Below, one piece after another: positions 31,098 to 40,829 of a stretch of DNA of 43,525 bases. Location: contig CAIKTR010000161.1 of NCBI GenBank assembly GCA_903830425.1, positions 1 through 43,525 on the forward strand. Direction: 5' to 3'. Both the position numbers and the translations under genes were made by a program. The notes beneath the pieces are model-generated. The model was not told the DNA's origin, did no database searches, and saw only the letters and a list, made by a program, of their open reading frames with translations. Source of the DNA: an uncultured Opitutia bacterium (GTDB lineage: Bacteria > Verrucomicrobiota > Verrucomicrobiia > Opitutales > Opitutaceae). Each line of letters starts with the position of its first letter. Position 1 is the stretch's first letter.

Positions 31098-31116
31098 GCG
31101 GGCAACGGATGCCCGC
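31098..31116. other. Hairpin between phosphoesterase and YhaM-like genes
   Basis: Perfect 7-base arms GCGGGCA and TGCCCGC with loop ACGGA, 38 bases before the YhaM-like start. No T-run follows, so it is not a typical terminator. A second, weaker inverted repeat CAGAAT/ATTCTG lies at 31043-31063. The 31000-31154 gap shows no gene. Confidence 0.3.
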
Positions 31117-31154
31117 TCCGCGCTTCCTCCCCTCACCGGCCGCCCCTCTGCACC

Positions 31155-32150
31155 ATGCCTGAAGCCACTCCTCCCCTCTCCACGGTCCGCGAACTCAAGA
31201 CCCGTGACGGCACCAGCAGCCAGCCGTTCACCAGCCTGCTCGTGGTCCGGAAGCTCACCCTCAAGACCGCGTCCAACGGCAATCCCTACTGCAACGCCGA
31301 TCTCGGCGACCGCACCGGCTCATTCGGCTGCACGCTCTTCAGCGATCACCCCGCCTTCGAACTGCTCAAGGCGGCGGGGGAGGGCTCGGTCATCCGCGTC
31401 GAGGGCAAGATCGATTACTATCAGGGCCGCCTCTCGCCCAAGCTGGCCAAGATCGCCATCCTCTCGGAAAGCGAGCTCGGCGCCCCCGGCCTGCTCGACA
31501 ACCTGGTGGAACTCGCCCCGGAAAACGCCGACGCGCTCTGGACCGAATTCCTCGGTCTTATCGCCTCCCTCCCCCATCCGGAGCTGAAGGCGACGGTCCA
31601 GGCGGTGTTTGACGAGATTGGGGACACCTTCCGCTGGTCGCCGGCCGCCGTCGCGATGCACCACGCGTATCGCCACGGGCTGCTCGAGCACACGGTGCAC
31701 ATGGCGCGCGCCTGCCAGGCGCTGCTCCCGCTTTATCCGGAAGTGGACCCCAGCCTCGCCCTCGCCGGCATCCTGCTCCACGACACCGGCAAGAGCATCG
31801 AATACGAGGGGACCCTCGCCACCAAGCGGAGCCGCCGCGGCATCCTCCAGGGCCATGTGGTCCTCGGCTACCAGCTCGTGCGCAAGGCTGGGAAGAAGGT
31901 TAAGCTCAACGAGGATCTGCTGGAGCGGCTCGAGCACATCGTGCTGAGCCACCAGGGCGAACCCGAGTGGGGCGCGGCCGTGTATGCGGCCACCCCCGAG
32001 GCCGTCTTCGTCTCCATGATCGACAATCTCGACGCGAAGATGGGCATGGTCCAGCGCGCCCTCCGCCAGGCCGTGGCCGGCGAGGAATTCTCCGAGCGCC
32101 TGCCGGGCTTGAACGCCCAGCTCCTCATCCGCCCGCCAGGCACCGCCTAG
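31155..32150 (+). CDS. YhaM-like 3'-5' exoribonuclease (OB fold + HD domain)
   Basis: 331 residues. The N-terminal about 115 residues have the OB-fold nucleic-acid-binding pattern (FTSLLVVRKLTLKTASNGNP, then GSVIRVEGKIDYYQGRL). The C-terminal HD domain has HHAYRHGLLEHTVHMA, LLHDTGKSIEY, LSHQGEPEWG and SMIDNLDAKM, giving the metal-binding His/Asp set. This OB-HD order and length match the YhaM/CBF1 family of 3'-5' exonucleases acting on RNA and single-stranded DNA. The frame is open far upstream; ATG 31155 gives the family N-terminus. Convergent with gspF. Confidence 0.85.
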   Translation: MPEATPPLSTVRELKTRDGTSSQPFTSLLVVRKLTLKTASNGNPYCNADLGDRTGSFGCTLFSDHPAFELLKAAGEGSVIRVEGKIDYYQGRLSPKLAKIAILSESELGAPGLLDNLVELAPENADALWTEFLGLIASLPHPELKATVQAVFDEIGDTFRWSPAAVAMHHAYRHGLLEHTVHMARACQALLPLYPEVDPSLALAGILLHDTGKSIEYEGTLATKRSRRGILQGHVVLGYQLVRKAGKKVKLNEDLLERLEHIVLSHQGEPEWGAAVYAATPEAVFVSMIDNLDAKMGMVQRALRQAVAGEEFSERLPGLNAQLLIRPPGTA

Positions 32151-32213
32151 GCCGGCTTTCGTTTCTCCCTCGCCTGGTGCGGTGGCGCGCCGCCAGCGCA
32201 GGATGCCGCGGCG

Positions 32214-33491
32214 TCACTGCAGGTGCTGGATCACGCTCACAATCGGCAGGAAGAGCGCGATCACGATGAAGCCGACCATCAGCGCCATCAGCACCACCAG
32301 GATCGGCTCCAGGAGCGCGGTCAGGCCCGCCACGGCATTGTCGACCTCCTCGTCATAGATGTCGGCCAGCCGGCCCAGCAGGGGCGGCAGCGACCCCGTC
32401 TCCTCCCCCACCGCCATCATCCCGGTGACCAGGCCGGGAAATACCGCCGTCGCCTCCAGCGACCGCGCCAGACCGTCCCCTTGCTTGATTCGTTCCTGCG
32501 CCGCAGTGAGGGCGGCGGCGACCGGGGCATGGCCACACGTCGCCCGCGCCAGGGCCAGGGCCTCGAGAATCGCCACCCCGCTCGCCAGCAGCGTACCCAG
32601 GGTGCGGGTGAAGCGGGCAATGGCGGCCTTGAGCACCAGGTCCCCGAGGAGGGGCAACAGGAGGATCAGGCGGTCGCCGAGCCGGGCACCAAGCACCGTC
32701 CGGCGGACCCGCTGCAGCCCAAACCCCAGCAGGACGCACGCCGCGAGGATCAGCCCCGCCTGCTCCCGGATGACGGCACTCAGCCCGAGCAGGACGCGGG
32801 TGGGCGCCGGGAGCGGCTGGCCCCGAAGCAGGCCGGAAAATATCAGCTCAAACTTCGGCACCACCAGGACCAGCAGCACGGCCATGATGCCCGCCGCGAC
32901 CGTCATGAGGATGGCGGGATAGATCAGGGCGGTCTTGACCCGGCCCCGCAGTCGCTCGGTTTTTTCCAGGAAGTGCGCCAGCCGGTCCAGCACGACCCCG
33001 AGGACTCCTCCCGCCTCCCCGGCCTGCACCATGCCGACATACAGTGCGCCAAAGAGCCGGGGCCGCTGCCGCAGCCCGTCGGAGAGCATCCCGCCGGCCC
33101 CGATCCCCTCCGTCAATTCCTCCAGCACCCGCCGGAAACGCGGGCTGCGCTCCTGGCGTCCCAGAATCTCCAGCCCGCGGGTGAGCGGCAGACCCGCATT
33201 GACCAGGGTGGCCAGCTGGCGCGTGAAGAGCATCAGGCCCCGCCGGCTGACCTCCGGCCCAAAATCCACCCCGCGCCACCCAAGAAACGCACGCCTGGTC
33301 TCCGGGGCGCGGCCGCCCGGCCGCGACGGGCCACTGGCCGCCGGCCCAATCGGCTCCACCTGCAGGGTCGTGGGCGCCAGCCCCTGGGCCTTGAGCCGGT
33401 TGGATGCCTGCGCCCGACTGGAGCCCTCGATGGAGCCTCGGCGCTCCCGCCCCGAACTCCGTTCAACCGCCGTGTAGGTGTAGGTTGCCAT
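32214..33491 (-). CDS. gspF: T2SS/T4P inner-membrane platform protein GspF/PilC
   Basis: 425 residues. Start MATYTYTAVERSSG is the family N-terminus. Two repeats of the GspF domain: the first with FTRQLATLVNAGLPLTRGLEIL, the second with FTRTLGTLLASGVAILEALALA, each followed by a hydrophobic segment, plus a final membrane segment (LLEPILVVLMALMVGFIVIA). It recruits the assembly ATPase and pulls pseudopilin or pilin subunits from the membrane. It starts 2 bases after the upstream ATPase gene on the same strand, so the two are surely co-expressed. PilC of type IV pili is the same family; the ATPase neighbours do not decide between them. Confidence 0.93.
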   Translation of the reverse strand: MATYTYTAVERSSGRERRGSIEGSSRAQASNRLKAQGLAPTTLQVEPIGPAASGPSRPGGRAPETRRAFLGWRGVDFGPEVSRRGLMLFTRQLATLVNAGLPLTRGLEILGRQERSPRFRRVLEELTEGIGAGGMLSDGLRQRPRLFGALYVGMVQAGEAGGVLGVVLDRLAHFLEKTERLRGRVKTALIYPAILMTVAAGIMAVLLVLVVPKFELIFSGLLRGQPLPAPTRVLLGLSAVIREQAGLILAACVLLGFGLQRVRRTVLGARLGDRLILLLPLLGDLVLKAAIARFTRTLGTLLASGVAILEALALARATCGHAPVAAALTAAQERIKQGDGLARSLEATAVFPGLVTGMMAVGEETGSLPPLLGRLADIYDEEVDNAVAGLTALLEPILVVLMALMVGFIVIALFLPIVSVIQHLQ

Positions 33492-33493
33492 AG

Positions 33494-35185
33494 TCAGGTA
33501 TGCGCGAGAACTTCCTCCAGGGTCGTCTCGCCGGCATGAATCGCCCGCCAGCCCTCGGCCCGCAGGCTCCGCCGGCCCTCCCGCTGGGCCTGCTGGCGGA
33601 TCTCCAGCTCCGTGGCCCCGACGTTGACCCGTTCGCGCAGCGCCTCCGTCATCGGCAGCCACTCGAACAAACCCAGGCGCCCCCGGTAGCCCGTCTGGGC
33701 GCAGGCCGGGCAGCCCGCGCCATGGAAAAACTCGCCGGTTCGTGCGTCCTCCGGCGCGCCGCCGGCCAGGCGCAGGAGTTCGGGCGGGGGCACCCGGACC
33801 GTCCGGCACTGCGGACAGATGCGCCGCACCAGGCGCTGCGCCAGCACGCCCTCCACTGCCGTCGCCACTAGAAAGGCCTCCACGCCGAGGTCCAGCAGCC
33901 GGGTGACGGCCGCCGGGGCGTCGTTGGTGTGCAGCGTCGTCAGCACCAGGTGGCCCGTCAGCGCCGCCTGCATCGCAATCTGCGCCGTCTCCAGGTCCCG
34001 GACCTCGCCGACCATGATCACATCCGGATCCTGGCGCAGGAACGCCCGCATCGCGGCGGCAAACGTCAGGCCGATCCCCGGGTTGACCGGCACCTGCAGG
34101 GCGCCTTCCAACTCGTATTCGACCGGATCCTCCGCGGTGAGCAGCTTCAGGCCAATGTCATTGATGGCCCGCAGGCCGCTGTAGAGCGTCGTCGTCTTGC
34201 CGGAGCCCGTCGGACCCGTGACGATCAAAATTCCATGGGGCCGCCGCACGGTCCGCTCGACGTCGGTCCGCACCTCCGGGGGCATCCCCAGCTCGGCCAG
34301 CTCGAGGTGCACCGCGGACTGGTCCAGCACGCGCAGCACGATGCTCTCGCCAAACTGGGTTGGCAGAGTGGAAACGCGCAGGTCCACCGCATGATCCACC
34401 AGCGAGGCGCGGATCCGCCCGTCCTGCGGCACCCGGCGCTCGGCAATGTCCAGGTCCGCGAGCACCTTGAGGCGCGAGGCGATCGGCAGGGCCAGCGCCT
34501 TGGCGGGCGGGGTCATCTCGTGCAGCACGCCGTCGATCCGGTAGCGGATTTTGAATTCCTCCTCGAACGGCTCGAAATGGATGTCGCTCGCGTGGTCGCG
34601 CACCGCCTGGGCCAGGACCAGATTCACGAACCGGATGACCGGAGCCTGCCCGGCCAGCGCGGCCAGATCAGCCGGCGTGTAGTCGCGCGTTTCGGGGTCG
34701 GGTGCGCAGCCCGGGCCTGCCGCCACCAATTCTGCGGCTTGCACCGGGCCTTCACCGTAATGCCGGCGGAGCAGGCGCTCGACCTGCGCCGGGTCACAGA
34801 CCAAGGCCCGGACCTCGCGACCCAGGGCAAAACCCAACTCCGCCAGCGACTGGGCGTCGAACGGGTCGAGCACGAGCAGTTCCAGACAACGCGCATCCCC
34901 CCGCAGCGGCAGGACGCCGTAGTGGCGCGCAAAATGTGCGGGCAGCAGTTTGACGACGTCGGCGGGGAGCGACTCCGGCGGGGCCGCGACATATTCACTG
35001 CCCAGTTGGAGGGCGATCGCCGCCAGCAACTCGGACCGGCTCAACCGCCCCTGCGCGAGCACGAGGTCGGCCAGCGATGCACCCGTAACGAGAGACTGTT
35101 GCCTTAGGGCTTCGAGTGGCGCGGCTCTGACCAGACCTTGATTTTGGAGTAGTTCGCGGAGTGCCTCGTTATGGCGCTCGAACAT
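33494..35185 (-). CDS. gspE: GspE/PilB-family assembly ATPase (copy next to gspF)
   Basis: 563 residues. An N-terminal MshEN-like domain (about 1-150) is degenerate in its first repeat, followed by the core: PVIRFVNLVLAQAVRDHASDIHFEP, Walker [14 protein letters not shown] (about 322-334), Asp box EDPVEYELEG, Walker B VIMVGEVRDLETA, His box LTTLHTNDA, and a zinc-binding cysteine set CPQC...CPAC near 495-530. All catalytic motifs are intact. ATG 35185 chosen because it gives the family N-terminus and lies 14 bases after the pilT stop. It drives assembly with GspF. The second ATPase at 36302 is similar but clearly separate. Confidence 0.92.
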   Translation of the reverse strand: MFERHNEALRELLQNQGLVRAAPLEALRQQSLVTGASLADLVLAQGRLSRSELLAAIALQLGSEYVAAPPESLPADVVKLLPAHFARHYGVLPLRGDARCLELLVLDPFDAQSLAELGFALGREVRALVCDPAQVERLLRRHYGEGPVQAAELVAAGPGCAPDPETRDYTPADLAALAGQAPVIRFVNLVLAQAVRDHASDIHFEPFEEEFKIRYRIDGVLHEMTPPAKALALPIASRLKVLADLDIAERRVPQDGRIRASLVDHAVDLRVSTLPTQFGESIVLRVLDQSAVHLELAELGMPPEVRTDVERTVRRPHGILIVTGPTGSGKTTTLYSGLRAINDIGLKLLTAEDPVEYELEGALQVPVNPGIGLTFAAAMRAFLRQDPDVIMVGEVRDLETAQIAMQAALTGHLVLTTLHTNDAPAAVTRLLDLGVEAFLVATAVEGVLAQRLVRRICPQCRTVRVPPPELLRLAGGAPEDARTGEFFHGAGCPACAQTGYRGRLGLFEWLPMTEALRERVNVGATELEIRQQAQREGRRSLRAEGWRAIHAGETTLEEVLAHT

Positions 35186-35199
35186 GCATCCGCATCGTC

Positions 35200-36282
35200 T
35201 CAGAGCGTCTTCAATTGCGCTCCGCCCGCCACCAGTTTGTCCCGCATGACCACCGGGTCCTGCGCTTTTTCCACACACTCGTCCGCGCTGATCAGCTCGC
35301 GGTTGAAGAGACTCATCAGATGGGTGTCCATCGTGATCATGCCCAGGTTCGCCCCGGTCTGGATGTCGGAGTTGATCCGGAAGGTCTTGTTCTCGCGGAT
35401 CAGGGACGCGATCGAGGTCGTGTTGATCATGATCTCGTAGCCCGCGATGCGGCCGCCGCCGATTTTCTTGCAGAGCACCTGGGAGATCACGGCCTGCACC
35501 GAGGAGGCCAGCTGGGTCCGGATCATGTCCTTCATGTTCGCCGGGAACGCGTCCACGATGCGGTCGATCGTCTTGGCCGCGCCGTTGGTGTGCAGCGTGC
35601 CGAAGACCAGGTGGCCGGTCTCGGCCGCGCTGATCGCCGCCTCGATCGTCTCCAGATCGCGCATTTCACCCACCAGGATGATGTCCGGGTCCTGCCGCAG
35701 CGCCCGCCGGATGGCCTCGGAAAAGCTTGGCACATCCGAGTGCACCTCGCGCTGCGTGACCACGCAGCGTTTGTGATTGTGGTAATACTCGATCGGGTCC
35801 TCGACCGTGATGATGTGGCCGTCCCGGTTCTCGTTGATGTAATTGATCATCGAGGCCAGCGTGGTGGACTTGCCGGAGCCGGTCGGGCCGGTGACGAGGA
35901 TGAGGCCGCGCGGGCGGTAGAGGAGCTCGCGGATCTTGTCCGGCAGGCCAATGTCGCGCAGGCCGAACATTTTGTAGGGGATCTGGCGGAGCACCAGGCC
36001 GTAGTTGCCCTTGGCGCGGAGGACGGACACGCGGAAGCGCGCCTTGTCGCCGAAGGCGAAGCCGAAGTCGGCGCCGCCGTTGAGCTTCACGTTGCTGATG
36101 TGGCTGTCGGGCGTGATCGCCTGCATCAGCTTCTCGGTGTCGGCGGGGGTGAGCGCGGGTCCGTCGATCGGCGTCATGCTCCCGCTGAGCCGGAGTGTGG
36201 GGGGCTGGTTGACCTGCAGGTGGAGATCGGAAGCGTTTTGCTCGACGACCAGTTCGAGCAGGTCGTTCATTTCGTAGCTCAT
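35200..36282 (-). CDS. pilT: Twitching motility ATPase PilT
   Basis: Retraction ATPase of type IV pili; 360 residues, normal length. Motifs: [17 protein letters not shown] at the N-terminus, Walker [13 protein letters not shown] (about 130-141), [19 protein letters not shown], Walker [15 protein letters not shown], His box [17 protein letters not shown], and the C-terminal retraction-type signature [14 protein letters not shown], a variant of AIRNLIRE. ATG 36282 is used; a TTG at 36318 would overlap the neighbouring gene. It lies 19 bases after the stop of the upstream ATPase and 14 bases before the next. Presence of pilT suggests that at least part of this set serves a retractable pilus. Confidence 0.93.
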   Translation of the reverse strand: MSYEMNDLLELVVEQNASDLHLQVNQPPTLRLSGSMTPIDGPALTPADTEKLMQAITPDSHISNVKLNGGADFGFAFGDKARFRVSVLRAKGNYGLVLRQIPYKMFGLRDIGLPDKIRELLYRPRGLILVTGPTGSGKSTTLASMINYINENRDGHIITVEDPIEYYHNHKRCVVTQREVHSDVPSFSEAIRRALRQDPDIILVGEMRDLETIEAAISAAETGHLVFGTLHTNGAAKTIDRIVDAFPANMKDMIRTQLASSVQAVISQVLCKKIGGGRIAGYEIMINTTSIASLIRENKTFRINSDIQTGANLGMITMDTHLMSLFNRELISADECVEKAQDPVVMRDKLVAGGAQLKTL

Positions 36283-36301
36283 GGTGGATGCAGGGGTGGG
36301 A

Positions 36302-38038
36302 TTAGCTGGCGTCGCCAACCGTGATAGAGACGACTTCCTCGACTGTGGTCAAACCAGCGCTGACTTTGCGAGCCCCGTCCTCACGTAGGGTGACCAGGCC
36401 CCGGGCCCGGGCTTTCGCCCGCAGGCGCCCCAGGCTCGCCTGGGCGTGGATCAGGGAGCGGATGTCGTCGTCGATCTCCAGCAGCTCAAAGATCCCGATC
36501 CGCCCGTGGTAGCCGCTGCCGTGGCAGGCCGCGCACCCCCGCCCCCGCATGAACACCGGGCCCCCACCCGGCTCCCGGTTTAGGCCCAGGGCCCGCAACT
36601 CCGCCAGCGTGGACCGGAACGGCTGCCGGCACGCCCCACAGATTTTTCGCACCAGGCGCTGGGCCAGGATGCCCCGCAGGGACGCCGCGAGCAGAAAGGG
36701 CGCGATGCCCAGATTCACCATCCGCGGCACCGCCCCCGGGGCATCGTTCGTGTGCAGCGTGCTGAGGACCAGGTGACCGGTCAGCGAGGCATGCACGGCC
36801 ATCCCCGCCGTCTCACCATCCCGGATTTCGCCCACCATGATGACATTGGGCGCCTGACGCAGCATCGCCCGCAACGCCGCCCCGAACGTCAGACCGACCT
36901 CCGGCCGGACCGGCACTTGGTTGATCCCGCTCAACTGGTACTCGACCGGGTCCTCGACCGTGATGATCTTGCGGCCGCCCGTGTTGAGGTGGTGCAGGCA
37001 GCCGTAGAGCGTCGTCGTCTTGCCGGAGCCCGTCGGCCCCGTCACCAGCAGGATCCCGTCGGGTCGCGTGATCCACTGCTCGAGCAACGCGGCCTGTTCC
37101 GGGGATAAACCCAGTTCCGGCAGCCCGCGTTTCAGGCTCTCCTGGTCCAACACGCGCAGGACGAGGCTTTCGCCATGCGATGTGGGCAGCGTGGACACCC
37201 GCAGGTCCAGCGGGCGCCCGCCGTGGGACAACTGGATCCGCCCGTCCTGCGGCAGGCGCTTCTCTGCGATGCTGATGTTGGCCATGAGCTTGACCCGCGA
37301 GAGGATCGCGGACTGCAGTCGCGGCGGCGGACAGTCCACTTCCACCAGCACGCCATCAATCCGGTACCGAACCCGCAGCCGCCGCCCCAGTGGCTCGAGA
37401 TGGATGTCCGAGGCCCGACGGTCGATCGCCGCGTGGATGAGCGCGTGGACCAGCCGGATGACGGGTGCATCTTCGTCACCAGCCCAGGAACTCGCCCCTG
37501 GCTTGGACTGGTCCGCCGCGTCGGCGTGTGGCCCGGGTGATTGCGGGGGTGGGTCGCTGGCCTCGCCCACGGCGCCCGTGGCCGCCGGGCGATACAGCCG
37601 CTCGATCGCTCGGGCGATTTCCTCCGCCGGGGCCAGTCGGGTGGCTATTTTCACGCCCAGCCGGTGGGCCAGGCTGTCGGCGCCAGCGGTGTCGAGCGGG
37701 TCACAGACGGCGATCTGCAGTTCACCCGCGTTGCGGGCCAGCGGCACGAGGCGGTGACGTTCCGCCCATGCCTGGGGCACCTGGGCGAGCAAATCGTCCG
37801 CAACGACCACTGCGGAAAGATCGACCGTCTCCAGACCGAACCATTCGGCCTGCAACGCGGCCGCCTGCCAGCCGGTCAGCACGCCCTCGCCCACCCATGC
37901 GTCCACCCACGACCTCGGTGAACCTCCCGCAGCTGCCTGGCGACTGATGACCCGCTGGACCGACTCGAGCTGTGCCGGGCTCAACAATCCCTTGTCGAGC
38001 GCCAGCTGCAGCACGGGGTCGTCTGCGCGGGTGGTCAC
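36302..38038 (-). CDS. pilB: PilB/GspE-family assembly ATPase (copy next to rho)
   Basis: 578 residues. N-terminal degenerate MshEN-like region (about 1-150), then an acidic/Pro-rich linker, the core with [21 protein letters not shown], Walker [14 protein letters not shown] (about 330-342), Asp box [10 protein letters not shown], Walker [14 protein letters not shown], His box LSTLHTNDA, and the zinc cysteines CGAC...CAAC. Everything needed for ATPase action is present. The start is GTG at 38038, nine bases after the rho stop. With pilT it may be the extension/retraction pair, while the gspE/gspF pair might serve secretion; sequence alone does not settle this. Confidence 0.9.
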   Translation of the reverse strand: MTTRADDPVLQLALDKGLLSPAQLESVQRVISRQAAAGGSPRSWVDAWVGEGVLTGWQAAALQAEWFGLETVDLSAVVVADDLLAQVPQAWAERHRLVPLARNAGELQIAVCDPLDTAGADSLAHRLGVKIATRLAPAEEIARAIERLYRPAATGAVGEASDPPPQSPGPHADAADQSKPGASSWAGDEDAPVIRLVHALIHAAIDRRASDIHLEPLGRRLRVRYRIDGVLVEVDCPPPRLQSAILSRVKLMANISIAEKRLPQDGRIQLSHGGRPLDLRVSTLPTSHGESLVLRVLDQESLKRGLPELGLSPEQAALLEQWITRPDGILLVTGPTGSGKTTTLYGCLHHLNTGGRKIITVEDPVEYQLSGINQVPVRPEVGLTFGAALRAMLRQAPNVIMVGEIRDGETAGMAVHASLTGHLVLSTLHTNDAPGAVPRMVNLGIAPFLLAASLRGILAQRLVRKICGACRQPFRSTLAELRALGLNREPGGGPVFMRGRGCAACHGSGYHGRIGIFELLEIDDDIRSLIHAQASLGRLRAKARARGLVTLREDGARKVSAGLTTVEEVVSITVGDAS

Positions 38039-38047
38039 ATAGGCCGG

Positions 38048-40066
38048 CTACCGATTTAGGCTCATCAGGAATTCCGCGTTGGACTTCGTCTTCTTCAGGC
38101 GGGTGATGAGCATCTCCATCGACTCGATCGGCCCCAGGCCCTGCATCGCGCGGCGCAGGCCGTAGATGCGCTGGAGTTCGTCGGGGTGATAGATCAGCTC
38201 CTCCTTGCGCGTGCCCGAGCGGTCGATGTTGATCGCCGGGAAGATGCGGCGCTCGACGAGCCCGCGGTCCAGATGGAGTTCGCTGTTTCCCGTGCCCTTG
38301 AACTCCTCGAAGATGATTTCGTCCATGCGGCTGCCGGTGTCGATCAGCGCGCTGGCGATGATCGTCAGGCTGCCGCCGCCCTCGATGTTGCGCGCGGAGC
38401 CGAAGAACCGCTTGGGCTTCTGCAGCGCGTTGGACTCCAGGCCGCCCGACATCGTCTTGCCCTGGTTGCCCGTGAGCGCGTTGTAGGCGCGGGCCAGACG
38501 CGTGATGGAGTCGAGCAGGATGATGACGTGTTCCCCCTGTTCGACCAGCCGCCGTGCCTTCTCAATGACCATCTCGGCGCAGTGGACATGGCTCTCCGGG
38601 GTCTCGTCGAAGGTGGAGGACACGACCTCCCCCTTGGTGTGGCGCCGGAAATCCGTCACCTCCTCCGGGCGCTCGTCGATCAGCAGCAGGATGAGCTTGG
38701 CGTGGGGGCTGTTTTCCGTGACGGAGTTGGCGATATTCTGCAGCAGGACCGTCTTGCCGGTGCGCGGCGGCGCCACGATCAGCCCGCGCTGGCCGAAGCC
38801 GATCGGCGTGAGGATGTCCACGGCGCGCATCGAGACGTCCTTCTGGACGTCGGGGGCCTCGAGCAGGATCCGCTTGAGGGGATAGTACGGGACGAGTTCC
38901 TCGAAGGGGGTGACCTTGGAAATCTCCTCGGGGCTGCCGCCCATGACCGTGTCGATGCGGACGACGGCCGGGCAGCGTTCGCCGGCTTTCGGGGCCTGGA
39001 GCAGGACCTCGACGCGATGGCCGCGCTTCAGGCCGTAGAGCCGGGTCAGGCTCTCGGGCAGATACGCGTCCTCGGGATAAAGCCGGTAGTTGACGTGCTC
39101 GTGCACGATGAAGGAGCCCCGGTCGGTCACGTCGATGTAGCCGCGGTCACGAATCGCGCGCTTGCTCTCGGCCGCCAGCGCCAGCACCTGGGCCAGCAGC
39201 TGCTTGCGGTTCGGGGCGCCCTCGAACACGACCCCGAATTTCCGGGCGAAGGCCGTCAGTTCGGCGAGCGGCAGCGCGTAGAGTTCATTGAGGTAGACCG
39301 GATCGCCGGTGCCGGAGGAGATCTCCTGCGCGAGCGACCCGAGGGCCACGAGATCGGCAAATCTCGCCGGATCCGGCAGGTCGCCATAGACCGGCGCGCT
39401 GCTCGGCGGCGGCGGTTGGGGCGGATGCGGCGAAAAGGGCTGGGCCCCACCACCACCTCCTCCACCGCCGCCGCCACCGCTCGGCTGCCAAGGCCCGCCA
39501 CCATGGCGGCCGCGCTTGCGCTTGTTGCGTTTCCAAAATCCGCGATCTCCGCCACGTTCCTGCCATTCACCTTGGCCGCCGCCTTGGCCACCCTGGCCTC
39601 CGCCCTGGCTGCCCTGACCGTAACCCGGGCCGCCTTGCCCGCCTTGGCCGCCTGAGCCGCCGTAATTGCCTTGGCTGCTCTGTCCGCCTGGTGCGCTCTG
39701 GCTGCCTTGGCCACCTTGGCCGCCGCCTTGGCTTTCCGATTGATCGCCCGAACTGCCCGATCCGGACTCGGAACTTCCGCGGGAAGCCGACTCAGCGGAA
39801 GGTGCGGGCGCGGGGGCTTCCACGCGTTCCGGCCTTTCCTGCGACTCGGCGCGCTCGGGCCGCTCCGTGCGCTCGGGGCGCTCAGCTTCAAAGCTGGGGG
39901 CGACGCTCGGGGCGGGTGACTCGGCCGCCGGTTTGGCCGCGCGCCGGGGAGCAAGCTTGGACTTGGCCGTGCGGCCGCGGCGCAGCCGCGATTTCGTGGG
40001 TTCGCCGCCATCGGCAGCAGAATGGGTGTCGCCGGAGGCGTCGTCGTTTTTCGGGGGAAGGTCCAT
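38048..40066 (-). CDS. rho: Transcription termination factor Rho with long low-complexity tail
   Basis: 672 residues (E. coli Rho is 419). Residues 1 to about 225 are low-complexity: Lys/Arg/Pro/Glu-rich first, then Gly/Gln/Ser-rich repeats, a basic [11 protein letters not shown] patch, and a run of 11 glycines. Then the normal protein: Rho N-terminal helix bundle ([20 protein letters not shown]), OB-fold with [20 protein letters not shown], and the ATPase: P-loop [16 protein letters not shown] (about 429-444), [26 protein letters not shown]-loop [10 protein letters not shown] with its lysine, and [12 protein letters not shown]. It ends 9 bases before the pilB-like GTG. The tail is likely disordered and RNA-binding. 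Confidence 0.95.
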   Translation of the reverse strand: MDLPPKNDDASGDTHSAADGGEPTKSRLRRGRTAKSKLAPRRAAKPAAESPAPSVAPSFEAERPERTERPERAESQERPERVEAPAPAPSAESASRGSSESGSGSSGDQSESQGGGQGGQGSQSAPGGQSSQGNYGGSGGQGGQGGPGYGQGSQGGGQGGQGGGQGEWQERGGDRGFWKRNKRKRGRHGGGPWQPSGGGGGGGGGGGAQPFSPHPPQPPPPSSAPVYGDLPDPARFADLVALGSLAQEISSGTGDPVYLNELYALPLAELTAFARKFGVVFEGAPNRKQLLAQVLALAAESKRAIRDRGYIDVTDRGSFIVHEHVNYRLYPEDAYLPESLTRLYGLKRGHRVEVLLQAPKAGERCPAVVRIDTVMGGSPEEISKVTPFEELVPYYPLKRILLEAPDVQKDVSMRAVDILTPIGFGQRGLIVAPPRTGKTVLLQNIANSVTENSPHAKLILLLIDERPEEVTDFRRHTKGEVVSSTFDETPESHVHCAEMVIEKARRLVEQGEHVIILLDSITRLARAYNALTGNQGKTMSGGLESNALQKPKRFFGSARNIEGGGSLTIIASALIDTGSRMDEIIFEEFKGTGNSELHLDRGLVERRIFPAINIDRSGTRKEELIYHPDELQRIYGLRRAMQGLGPIESMEMLITRLKKTKSNAEFLMSLNR
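39391..39781. repeat. Imperfect short repeats encoding the Rho Gly/Gln/Ser tail
   Basis: Many imperfect copies of short units read as CCTTGGCC(G/A)CC on the + strand, clustered at 39560-39735, and a (CCN)n run near 39445-39482 encoding 11 consecutive glycines. They encode the GGQGGQG-type tail of Rho. Such repeats can change length by slippage, so the tail may vary between strains. They are coding, not a CRISPR array: there are no constant spacers. Confidence 0.7.
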
Positions 40067-40129
40067 AACGGATCGGTCAGGAATAGAGGTGAAGAGACCG
40101 CGCGAAGGAGCCAGGGCGCCGCGAAACTC

Positions 40130-40714
40130 TCAGCGCACACCCGGCAGCGCGTGGAGGAGTTGATCGACTTGGTCTTGGAGGAATTCGGCGGTGCCTTCGT
40201 TCCACAAGACAAAATCAGCCAGCTCGATTTTACGCGCCAAGGGCAGTTGCTTCGAAATTCGTTGCTCGGCGAGCGCGTGCGGTAGGCCACGCTGCTCCAG
40301 TCGGGCGAGTTGCTGGGCTGGAGCACAGGCGACGCAGACCGTGAAATCAAACCAATTCTCCAGATTCTTCTCGAAGAGCAAGGGAACCTCAACAGCCCAC
40401 TGCGCCGCGGGATCCGCAGCGAATTTTTCCCTCCAAATTTCGTACAAGGGCGGGTGAACCAGATCCTCCAGCCAGCGCAGTTCCGACTCGTCCGTGAACA
40501 CCCGCTGGGCCACCCGGGTGCGATCCACCGTGCCGTCCGCCCGGAGTACCTCCGGGCCAAAACGGTCCTGCAAACGGCGCTTCACCTCGGGCCGCGTCAG
40601 CACCTCATCCCGGATCAGGGCATCGGAATCGAGGCGGCGAAATCCTCGGCCCTCGAACAGGCCGGCGGCCGTCGACTTGCCGCAGCCCATCCCTCCGGTA
40701 ATGCCAAGAATCAT
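40130..40714 (-). CDS. coaE: Dephospho-CoA kinase
   Basis: Last step of coenzyme A synthesis, ATP-dependent phosphorylation of dephospho-CoA. 194 residues, the usual length. MILGITGGMGCGKSTAAGLF at the start has the P-loop; D-S-D-A-L-I-R-D-E follows in FRRLDSDALIRDE; then EVPLLFEKNLENWFD, the family EVPLLFE motif, and a basic C-terminal segment. The frame is open to 40921, but ATG 40714 gives the family N-terminus. It is the first gene of the - strand cluster, 63 bases before rho, and divergent from the HD-domain gene across 115 bases. Confidence 0.93.
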   Translation of the reverse strand: MILGITGGMGCGKSTAAGLFEGRGFRRLDSDALIRDEVLTRPEVKRRLQDRFGPEVLRADGTVDRTRVAQRVFTDESELRWLEDLVHPPLYEIWREKFAADPAAQWAVEVPLLFEKNLENWFDFTVCVACAPAQQLARLEQRGLPHALAEQRISKQLPLARKIELADFVLWNEGTAEFLQDQVDQLLHALPGVR

Positions 40715-40829
40715 CGTATTGGTTGTTTCCCATGGTTTTGGACTTGCGGGGAAAAATGAGCAAATTCTTAATCCGCCCCCGTCGCGCCTGCGTGAGTCGC
40801 CGGAGCCCCACCCTCCCGCACCTGCTGTC

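Noticed and set aside
39560-39735. Repeat array considered as CRISPR
   Set aside because: Units are short, imperfect, without regular unique spacers, and encode the Gly/Gln tail of Rho in frame.
39256-40560. Frame overlapping both rho and coaE in a shifted frame
   Set aside because: It joins out-of-frame readings of two real genes. Both genes have intact catalytic motifs in their own frames, so there is no frameshift or fusion.
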